Origin: Oidiodendron maius Zn
Lineage: Eukaryota > Ascomycota > Leotiomycetes > Myxotrichaceae
Length of the DNA stretch: 64,000 nt
Direction: 5' to 3'
Assembly: GCA_000827325.1 (NCBI GenBank)
Contig: KN832897.1
Span: 180,994-244,993 of the forward strand
This document shows positions 11,777-22,100 of this stretch, piece by piece. Under the pieces are notes generated by a model. The model was not told the origin of the DNA, ran no database searches, and was given only the letters and a program-made list of their open reading frames with translations. The position numbers were made by a program, and so were the translations under genes. The stretch's first letter is position 1, and every line of letters begins with the position of its first letter.

Positions 11777-12103
11777 CTACTGCACTCCAGAGGCAAGGCC
11801 GAGTGGAGCATAAGCAAGGACTTTGGCTGCAACGGCCTGCGCATCGGCTGTATTATCTCCCAGGCTAACCCTTCCCTCATCGCCGCCCTAGACGCTCATG
11901 CCCCATACTCTTACCCAGCTGCCTTCGTCGAGCACATCGCGTGCCTGATTCTGGAGGACCACAAATTCATCGCTGCTTATATTAGCGAGAACCGCAGGCG
12001 CCTTGCAGAGAACTACGCCGCGATACCCGCAACTGGTCCATTATTCCTATATGATCCCTGGATTCAGGAAAAAGTTGTCAACATAGCAACACAATTAGGC
12101 TGA
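11777..12103 (+). pseudogene. Relic of a PLP-dependent class I/II aminotransferase
   Basis: Open for ~108 codons after a stop at 11774-11776, with no start codon. It encodes WSISKDFGCNGLRIGCIISQ, the PLP-lysine region (Lys of SKDFG) of ACC-synthase-like fungal aminotransferases, followed by PSLIAALDAHAPYSYPAAF and AAYISENRRRLAENYAAI. The similarity to the family ends after this point and the frame closes with unrelated residues at 12,103. Only the middle of the enzyme remains and the fold cannot be complete. Swainsonine clusters include an aminotransferase (SwnA), but I cannot say from this fragment whether it is of the same class. Confidence 0.7.
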
Positions 12104-12460
12104 ACGGATAGTATAAGCGTCATTTTACAGGCATTACAAGTCGCAGTATATCCAAATTGCTTATACATGAAGCTTGTTTGTTTTGTCTTCAGCATGAAGA
12201 AGAAACCGGTATTGTTACTCAGACTATGGGGACAGTCGATGGAAGGAGACTCTATTCTATGAAACTCATGTTGAAGGAATATCTGAGACTTGAACAAGTG
12301 CGCAATAGTCTCAGAAATTATTTGCGGCATGATATACTACCGCGGAGTACCGTATAATCTGGTTTATAAGTCCCCTCCTAGGAGAGGGTCGCTGTCCAGA
12401 CTTTTTTTTCGGCATTTGACTAAATCCGACCACACATTTCAGTTATTTACCGAATCCGAC

Positions 12461-12622
12461 TGTCAGGACGAAGGGAACGTGACCAAGTCACGTGACCTTC
12501 GTCACATATCAACCAAGAGAAGGAGATAGAGCAGAGTTTTTCTCCTTCAATCATCAAAATATAACAGACTACCCCTATACCAAGGTTTACCTGTTTCGGT
12601 GATCACCCCTGTGTTACCAACA
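12461..12622 (+). repeat. Putative 5' LTR of the Copia element
   Basis: The stretch starts TGTCAGGACGAAGG exactly where the inner inverted repeat ends and finishes at ...TTACCAACA, giving TGT...ACA ends about 420 bp upstream of the polyprotein. No matching 3' LTR exists in the window because the element is truncated, so the boundary rests on the termini alone. Confidence 0.45.
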
Positions 12623-13042
12623 CTGATCAGTGGTTGAATTCACACTCAGCCACAGAACAGCTAGGTATTCCTCAGAAGAGACAAGGCCTCGATATCGCTA
12701 TATCGACCTACCTTGTGCTGAAGGAAGAGAACTTCGGTATCGCTATATCGTAGTGAGACTTCCAAAGGCTTACGAATACCAGCAGTAGATTCATTCCGAG
12801 ACAGCTGGGACTACTAGGTTGCGTCTATCACGCAGAACAACCGCGTTCACGAAGAACTGGTCGAAAACTTGATGCCAGAAGTGTCAATGAGCATTCAAGT
12901 ACCAAAGTAACGTCAAGAACGTGCCCCCAAGATCCCTCAAGAACACGTCGAATTATTCCCTTTCCGAAACCTCACCCGAATACTCACCCGTCCTGTCACA
13001 TCTACCCCAGATAGCTCAAGATCCGACACCCACATCCGAATC

Positions 13043-15622
13043 GTGAACATGGAAACCATACCCCAAGAGATTAGCAAATACGCGATCTATGTCGAGGAAG
13101 GGTGGAACAAGGACGTTGACGACCCGAATGACTGTACCCAAGCTGAAGTCAATGGCCATCTTGTGCGATACCTACTCTGCTACATGCAGAATGAGTATCA
13201 GGACATTCAGCTATGGGACTACTTCAGAGAAGATTTCCAAGGATGGAATCATGGGACATGGGCCATGGGTGAGAAACTAATTGTACGGGAGTTCAGAGAC
13301 TTCCTGAGAGCAAATGGAGTCTTTATACAGATGGATGGCAAGGACATCTATCTCAATCTGCAAACAGTCCTAGAAGAAGAAGAACGCCATGAATGGACAG
13401 AGGCAGAAATCAAACACCAGATGTCTGTTGCGAAGAAGAAGTTCAACTCGCGATGGAACCCTGATAACAATGAAGCAAACCACCCTCAACAACCTGTAAT
13501 CCAACAAACTCTGCCCCAGCAGTCGCAAAACGAGCTGCAAAACGTGACCATTGCCCCCCAACAACGTCTACAGCCAATCCCCCTCCCCATCCCAACTGCC
13601 TATCAACAGCAGGACACCCAACAGCAAAATCCCCCACAACAGTACTTCCAACAGCAGGTCCTGCCGCAAGCCACATTTACGCAAGTCAAGGCTGACTCTA
13701 AACTTGTTGGATATGTGGACAAACGATATAAGGAAGAGATGAAGTTCTCAGGGAACCTATATGACGTCTTAAATACAAAGTTGCTAGCATTCTATGACAT
13801 TTGCAGGAAGGTTGATCTGCCAAAGGAGCAATACCATGAGGCATACTCAATCATGCTATCGGGACGAGCCCTAGATTTCTACTATAACCGCCTCTCGAAT
13901 AGAGAATATGACTTCGACACAATGGTGCGAATGACGAGAACCCATTTCGAGACAGAAGAAAATCGCCAGCTCTATTGGGCAGAATGGAGAGAGACAACAT
14001 TTTCGAGAGTCATCACGGAGAATCCAACAAAGAACCGTTTAGAATGCCTTCAACTACTCTTTGACAAACTTCAAAAGATCCAGAGAGGGATGTCAGAAGT
14101 ATACCAGACAGAGCACAACTTGCGAGACATGATCATCAATGCCTGTAGAGGAGTGGAGGAATGCGAATTAGCTCTATACAAACCTGCGAATACATTTGAG
14201 GGAGTATGTTCCGAACTGCAATCGGCAGTCGGCACAGCAATGCGGAGGAAGAGACAAGATCAGTTCATTACGGAGGACAATGCCCAATATGATCAGAACT
14301 GGACTGATAGAACCTATGGAGGAAGAGGGAGATATCAGGGACGTGGAGGAAGCAGCTCTCGAGGAAGCTCCAGAAGAGGAAGCTTTCGAGGAGGACACAA
14401 CAAAGGGGGAGATAACTCAAGACAGAAGAAGTGCTATGTATGTGAGAGAATAGGATGCTGGTCGAGCAAGCACACCTTCGAGGAACGGAAGGCAGCATAT
14501 GCTAAGTTCCGCCAACTTACAATGCATAAACAAGAGCCATCAATGGCCTATTTTCAAACCTTTCTGATCCAATACGAGGGCGTGGAGGAGTCCCTAGAGG
14601 ACGAGGCAACAACTGAAGCGGAACAACTGCTAGCGGATATGGAGATTGAAGATATTCCGTACGAACACTTCCTTACTGAACTCGGGGAAGTGAAAGGCTT
14701 AGAGACTGTCGCTATTCTCAACAACCAGTCTGCAATGCACTTGATTACAAGGACAGACATGTTTAGGACAGAAAACTCAGCATTTACAGTCAGCGGCAGA
14801 TACTCGTCAGATGTCTTCCAAGGCATTATGCCAGACAGCGGAGCAGCAGGAGTCTCAACGGCTGGAGAACCCCAGTTCCGCGCGCTACAAAGGATAGACC
14901 CAACAATCCAACTCGACACAACCACGGCGGGACTGCACCGGATTAAGTTTGGAAAGGGGGAGGCAATTTCCCGGGGAACTATCCAAGTGCCTACTCCTGT
15001 AGGGACAATCACATTCCATGTTATCCCCACGAACACACCATTCTTGTTTTGCATCCAAGATATGGATGCAATGGGAGTTCAACTCCTCAACCTAGAGAAT
15101 GTACTCACTCAGCATAATAAGGTTGTGCCTATCATACGAAAATGGGGACACCCATGGATGCTTCTCAATCAACCAGAGCAAAGCATGGCCTGGAGTCACC
15201 TAACCGAGTCGGAGTTGAGACAACTACACCGCCGATTTGGACACCCTTCTGTACGCCGACTGTACAAGGTGCTCCAAAGATCCGGACATGACGCTGAGCT
15301 TAGTGCAATTGAACACCTTACCAAATACTGCCACCAATGCCAGATGAATGGTAAGGCGCCAGGCAGATTCAAGTTTACCCTGAAGGATGACCACGAATTC
15401 AACTGGTCGATCATCGTGGACGTCGTGTATATCGACGACAAGCCTGTGCTGCATGTAGTCGATGAAGCGACAAGCTTCCAAGCTGCTAGATTCCTGCCAG
15501 ATATGTCAGCTAAGGCTGCTTGGGATACGCTACGACTATGTTGGATTGACACATACCAAGGACCGCCTGACAACATTGTCACTGATGCCGGAAAGAATAA
15601 ATATTTAAGTAGCATTAATTAA
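13043..15622 (+). pseudogene. Copia-type retrotransposon gag-pol, truncated in the integrase
   Basis: An 859-codon open frame. The order fits Ty1/Copia: a gag region with a Gln-rich linker (about residues 150-225), an Arg/Gly/Ser-rich stretch, a zinc-knuckle variant (CYVCERIGC...H, about 469-482), an aspartic protease with DSGAAG near residue 595, a GAG-pre-integrase region with HRRFGHPS and CHQCQ, then the start of the integrase core (SIIVDVVYIDD, then IVTDAGKN). It ends at 15,622 in AT-rich sequence just after the second integrase Asp. Reverse transcriptase and RNase H are missing, so it cannot transpose on its own. The remaining frame has no stops and is not visibly RIP-mutated, suggesting fairly recent truncation. 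Confidence 0.85.
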
Positions 15623-16164
15623 TTTATTATATAGTTATAAAGAACCAAGGCTTTAGGTAAAATTAGGGCCAAAACTCAATATCTTAAGAACTTAGAAATA
15701 AATTTTCTTTAAACTCTTAATACTTATTATATATAAGCTTCTATCCAGCAATTTTAATTTTACTTAAAAATATTAAGAAATAGTTAAGTTATTATAATTT
15801 TAAAATTATAAAAGTTGGTTTTAGTAATTAGTTAATATATATAGTCGGATTCAGTAAATAACTGAAATGTGTGGTCGGGTTTAGTCAAATGCCCTTTTTT
15901 TTGGGATTAAAAGTCCCCCTTTTTATTAGTCCAATAAATGGCGCTATTCCTGAAAAGTAGGTGACGCGCCAGAATATAACTTGAATCGACGCGTATGATT
16001 GGTGGATAAGTGATTACTAAGCATTGACCCAAAATCTTATTTACAAGTCCCCTTTGCTATAAGCCCCCCCCCTAGAGAGAGTCATTTGTCTCGAACGGGT
16101 CACATAGGGGGGACTTATAAATCAGATTATACGGTAGTGGTATACCATCAAATTAGGTATAGCA

Positions 16165-19100
16165 CTAGTCAATTGCGGCCCAGTTACAAGACTGACTGTG
16201 CATACGATTTAGATACGCGTTGACAAATTTCTCATTGATTGACGGCGCAGGATAATCATCGCCCCCAAGGACATGCTCGCCAACTGGCAAACCCTTGAAC
16301 ATGGCAGTCGCAGTTTCATCTGTGTAGCAATCCAAGACGGCAGAGATGCGGGCAAGGGGACTCGTTGGATGCACAGTGGCATAGTCCAGTGCCCGTTGCT
16401 TCCACGCACCGAATGCTATCATCTCCTTGGGCTTTCCACCGCTAAGGTCGCCAATCAGCTTGAAAAATTCGGTGCAGGTTGGTGCACGCGAGCTCAAAAA
16501 GTCAAAGTCTCGGCCCAATCTGTGGAAATCAAGTGTCATGATGGCAACAATTGTCTTGGCCAGATAGTCGACAGGTAGTACAGCTGACATATCAGCATGT
16601 ACTAACGGGAACGCTCCCATCTCAAGGCTTCCGGTAATGAAGTTGTGCAAGAAGTCGCCGCGATCGAGCCGGAAGTGTCCAGTCGTCGTTGAGGCTGTGA
16701 CATAGGGTAAACGGTAAACAGCTGCCCTGGCGCCGCGCCAACGAGCCGCGGCCACTAACCTCTCAGCAATGTATTTTGAGGTCCCATAGCCGTATTCGAG
16801 GTCTCCATCTTTGAGGTCTAGGCCCATATGCTTGGGTAACGTGGAGATGGTGGATACAAGGTGGACTGCCTTGGCCAGACCGCGAGAGGCCAGGCGCAGA
16901 ATCTCGTGAGTGCTGACGATGTTGGGGCCGACATAGTCTTGTAATGGTCGCAGCCAGTCGACAAGAGCGCCAGAGTGACAAATGGCGTCCACCTGATGTG
17001 CCAAGTTGTCGAATACTTGATCGGTCATGCCGAGCAACGGTTGGGCTATGTCACCAACAATGGGCTTCATCAGTGACGCAAATTTGGGCTCCCAGAGACC
17101 ATATTCCTGCAGAGTACTAACCAGCCGCTGTCGTGCCTTGTCGATGCAGTGAGCGCGCACAAGACAGTGTGTAGTAATGCCCTGCTTGAGCAGCTCGTAC
17201 AAGATAAAGACACCAACAAATCCTGTAGCACCCGTGAGAAACACGGCCTTTGGGGGTATAGCCAAATTACTCGAAGAATTCTGAATTAGGTTGTCGAACA
17301 TGAAGCCGCTATCAAGACAGCCTTTGCGGACTGCTGTCATGTCAAACTGACTAGTAGATGTCACCACGATGGACGATGTAACCGTGTCCTGCAACTGGGA
17401 CAATAGGGACTGGCTGAGCGCCCTTATGTTTGGGTGAAGGAAAACAATGTTGACCGAGAGTGTCAGACCCGTCAATGTTGCCAGATGATTGCGCACCTGT
17501 ACCGCGGTCAACGAGTCGATTCCAATGTCTTTCAAGGGACGGTCAACCTCCACACCAAGCGGGTGCGTAAAGCCCAATGCCTTGGCAACTACTTGACGGA
17601 CCATGTTGAACACTATACCGACATGCTGCCCCGGTTCAGCTTCGCTCAGCACCTCGCGCAGGTGCCGGTGGCTGGAAGAGGCCTGGGTCACCGTACTGTC
17701 CTGGATGAGAAGCGAACCAAGCAATGGCGGTATACTGCCGCCCTGTTCCTCAAGGTAGGCCCGAAGCCGCTCCAAATCGAGGGCGGCAGCCATAGTTAGT
17801 GGACGACGGCTGGTTATAGCCTGCTTGAATAGCTCCAGACCCTCATCAGGTGGCAGAGGGTCAAGACCATACTGAGCGAGGTGAGAAAGGGTGGCTGGGC
17901 CAAGCCTGGACGCCATGCCGCCATTGCCTGCCCAGGTGCCATATGCCACCGAGGTGGCCGGTAAGCGTTGGGCGCGACGCAAGTGGGCCAGCGCATCAAG
18001 AAAGGTGTTGGATGCAGCATAGTTGGCAAGACCCGGCATGCCCATGACGCCAGAGATGGAAGAGAACATCATAAAGAGGTCCAGATCCATATCTCGAGTT
18101 GCTTGGTGCAGATTCCAAGCACCGTACACCTTGGGCGCAATCGTAGCCTCGCAGCGCTGCCATGTCATGGTAGGGAGAACACCCGAGTCTACGACGCCGG
18201 CGGCGTGGACTACGCCTCGCAGCGGCCGGTCTTTGTTGAATGTTGCCATGATCGAACTGACACTATCTGGATTGGCCACATCGCCGGTCATCACAGTGAC
18301 TCCGACGCCCAACTTATAAAGCTCGGCTACTAGTGCACCCGCGCCAGAAGCGTCCATACCACGGCGCGAGGTCAGTACTAAGTCGCAGACATTGTGATCA
18401 CTTGCCAGCCACCTTGCTACGCGCACTCCGAGATCCCCGAGGCCGCCTGTTATCAGCACTGCACCCCCCGGTCGCACGAGTCGATGCTTGGCTAGAATTG
18501 GCTTCGGTACTGGGTCAACGTGTTGCAACCGTGGGATAAGCACTTGATCCTGGCGCACAGCGCATTCGGGTTCGGCGTTGAGCATCAACGCTGATGGGAT
18601 ATGGGCTCCTGTTGTTTCCTGACCTAAGTCGACCAGGCGTAAGTGCAATTCTGGATGCTCGCTCCTGGCTGTCCGCATCAAACCCCATAGTAACGACCCA
18701 GGTCCGAGTCTCATGGCGCGGTCATCGAACTCATCACCAGTGCCAACCGCCTGGTGCGTTACCCATACTAGTGGTGGCATGAACTGAGTATGGGCGGCCG
18801 TTTGCAGCTGTGTCAGCGCCAATGTCATCACATGCTGTGTCTGCGATAGCACATCGGCATTCAAGTCCCACATGCATATCAGACCCTCCAGCTTCTCGGC
18901 ATGCTTGAGATGCTCGACTTGGACTAGTTGTAGACCGGCTCGTGACAGGGTGGCTGTGATACTCGCTGGCCACTTCGAATTACTGGCTGGGACTACAAGA
19001 CCCCAGGTCCCGCTAGGATGGACATTGTCCGTCTTGACTGGATGCCACACTACACTGAACTGGTTGCGCCTTTGATTGCCTTGGGGGCCACTGCGGGTGG

Positions 19101-22100
19101 TGTTGCCGATACTGGCCCCAGTACCGTTGGTGATACTGGTACCGTTGGTGATACTGGTACCGTTGGTGATACTGGTACCGTTGGTGATACTGATACCGTT
19201 GTTGATACTAGTACTGTTGTTGATACTGGTACCGTTGGTGATACTAGTACCGTTGCTGAGACTAGTAGAAGTACCCACCGCGTTTGGTTGCATGTTGAGA
19301 CCGTGACGAAGAAACTCGCGTTGGAAGGCATAGGTTGGCAGTTGCACACGCTGACAGCCAAACGGCTTAAAATAGGCATGCCAGTCGATAGGTACATGCC
19401 GCATATGTAAATGAGCAATACTGCGTTGAAGGATCAAGGAGCTGTCTTTGCAACGACCGAGAGATGGCAACCAGGCGACCGTTCCACTCTGGTCATGGTC
19501 TGCAAGGCACGTTGCACCCATGCCACAAAGCACTTGATCCGGTCCCAGTTCAAGGAAGACGTTGACACCTTGACGGGCCAACGTCTGGATGCCGTCACTA
19601 AAGCGGACTGGTTCACGTGCCTGCTTCACCCAATATTGCGCTTTGTCCAGCTGGCCCGCCTTGACCGGGTTGCCTTCTAGACTGCTGATGATGCTTATCT
19701 GTGGTGGATTGAATCGTACCGTCTCGGCGACGGCTCGAAAGTCTGCTAGCATGCCGTCCATATGACGCGAGTGAAAGGCATGTCCAACGACGAGCGTCTT
19801 GTTCTTGCGGCCTTGTCTGGCAAAATGGCCCGTTATACTTTTGACGGCATCCATGTTGCCAGATACGACCGTCTGCGTCGGTGTGTTATGGGCAGCGACA
19901 TCGACTTTGGCACCATAACCCAACTGCTCAACTGTTGTGCCTACCTCGGCGGCGCTGGCTTCGAGTGACACCATGCTGTGATCGCCAGATTGGGCCTGCA
20001 TTAAGCGGCCACGCGCTACAACTAATCGACAGGCATCAGGCAGGTCCAAAATGTCCGCTATATGAGCAGCCACGAGCTCGCCTAAGCTATGGCCTAGGAC
20101 AACGTCTGGCGTCACGCCCCAGCTCTGCCACAGCCGCCATAACGCTACTTCCAAAGCGAATATAGCAGGCTGAGCAAAGTCAGTACGGTCTAGTAATGTG
20201 GCGGCTGTGCTGCCAGGATCCGCCCACATGACATCAAGCAGCGGTACTTCTAACTCGGGGTCAAACTTGGCGGCGATCTCGCATATCGTTTCGCCAAAGA
20301 TGGGGTAGGCCTCACATAGGTCCTTGCCCATACCCGGCCACTGGCTGAATTGGCCAGTGAAGAGCATAGCCAGCCTCGGCGCCTTGGCAGCTTCGCTACT
20401 AGCAGGCAATGCGAGAATTTCCGGGTGGGCGTTCGAGCCCAGCTCCTCCAACAGCTTCAACAGCTCAGCCTTATCTCCAGCCATTAATACCAACCGCCTT
20501 CGGAAGTGACTGCGAGTAGTTGCTAGTGAGTAGGCTATGTCACCCAGATTGTCCTGGTTAACAGGGCTGCTGATGTGTCGATGAAGCTTCTCGGCCTGCA
20601 TGCGTAGAGCTGCGTCGGTATCGCCCGAGATGAGGAAGGGCAGGGTGTGAGGCAACCGAACTGCCGTCTTCACATTTTCAGTGATGATAACCTGCCTCGG
20701 TGGTTCTTGGATAATGACATGAGCATTTGTGCCACCGATGCCAAATGCACTAACACCAGCCCGGCGTAGCCGGGTCTCTTGTGGCAGCCACGGTTGTTTA
20801 CTCAACACCGGGATCATGTTGGCACGCTGCCAGTCTACCGCTGGAGTAGGCTTCGTAACGTGTAGCGTTTGCGGCTGAATGCTATGCTGTATGGCCAGCG
20901 TCACTTTTAGTAGGCCTACCAGCCCACTGGCAGCTTGAGTGTGGCCGATGTTGGACTTGGCCGCACCGATCAGGAGAGGCTCTCGATGGGCACGGCTGGG
21001 ACCAAACACCTCGGCCAGCGCCGTGGCTTCGATTGGATCGCCCAGTTTAGTAGCGGTGCCATGAGTTTCAATATAGTCTATGTCATCAGGCTGTAGTCTA
21101 GCTGCAGCTAGGGCCGTACGAATGAGTCGTTGCTGGGCAGGGCCGCTGGGCGCAGTTAAGCTGGCACTGCGGCCGTCATGGTTGACGGCGGTGCCGCGTA
21201 TCACGCCGTGGATACAATCACCATCGTGCTGAGCATCAGATAACCGCTTAAGTAGGACGACGACAGAGCCCTCGGACCATCCTGTGCCTTGCGTGTCTTC
21301 TGAAAACGACCGACAACGGCCATCTGGCGACATGCCCTGAAGCCGGGAGAATTCCACATGCAGACCAGGATTTAGCATCAGGCTTATCCCCCCAGATACG
21401 GCCATGTCGCATTCACCCTGACGCAGCGCAGTGCAGGCCAGGTGAGTTGTGACTAGCGAGGACGAGCAAGCAGTGTCTATCGTCATCGCTGGGCCTTGTA
21501 GGCCGAGTTGGTACGAGATACGGCCAGACATGGTGCCACCGGCCGAACCTGTCGTCGTGTATCCGTCGAGATCTGCCAAATCTCGAATGGCTCCTGGGTT
21601 GAGGCTGTGATGAGCTAAGATATTGCTGACTCCAATGAACACGCCAGTCTGGCTACCCCGTAGCTGTTCCACAGTATAGCCCGCACGCTCAAAAACTTCC
21701 CAACAAGTCTCGAGCAGCATATACTGCGAAGGATCGAGCTTGTGTGCCTCCCGTGGTGAGATGCCGAAGAAGGATATGTCAAAAGAGTTGATGGAAGGAA
21801 GGAATCCACCACGGCGGCAATACGATTCGCCTTGAGCGTTTGAGCTGGCATCTTCACTCCAACGGTCCTTGGGCGCGTCGGTGATGGCCTCACGACCGCC
21901 CTCAAGTAGTTCCCAAAAGTCCTCAGGAGTACTAATGCCACCAGGTAACCGACAAGCCATGGAGACAATAGCGATGTCTTGGTTACTGTCATTCGCACAA
22001 AATTGCTCACTGGCTTCAGGTTTCGGGTAAGCCACTTCGGGCGAGCCAGTCAGATATGCTGCTAATGTCTTGATGGTGTAGTGTTCAAAGAGCTTGGCCG

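Larger units (their letters stand above)
12350..16134. mobile_element. Composite transposon: TA-flanked TIR element containing a truncated Copia
   Basis: The left end (CCGTATAATCTGGTTTATAA) and the right end in reverse (CCGTATAATCTGATTTATAA) match, continue with AAGTCCCC, and are each flanked by TA (12348-12349, 16135-16136), as in Tc1/mariner-like elements. Inside these, a second inverted pair of ~60 bp lies at about 12,398-12,460 and 15,845-15,905 (GGCATTTGACTAAATCCGAC, then ACACATTTCAGTTATTTAC). The Copia fragment occupies the interior, so it inserted into a non-autonomous TIR element or was captured by it. About 15,620-15,840 is AT-rich. The right end lies only ~30 bp from the stop codon of the NRPS-PKS gene. 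Confidence 0.75.

Noticed and set aside
18333-19410. Long plus-strand frames opposite the NRPS-PKS gene
   Set aside because: They are shadows of the GC-rich minus-strand gene. The repetitive Val/Leu or Val/Thr products only reflect the minisatellite.
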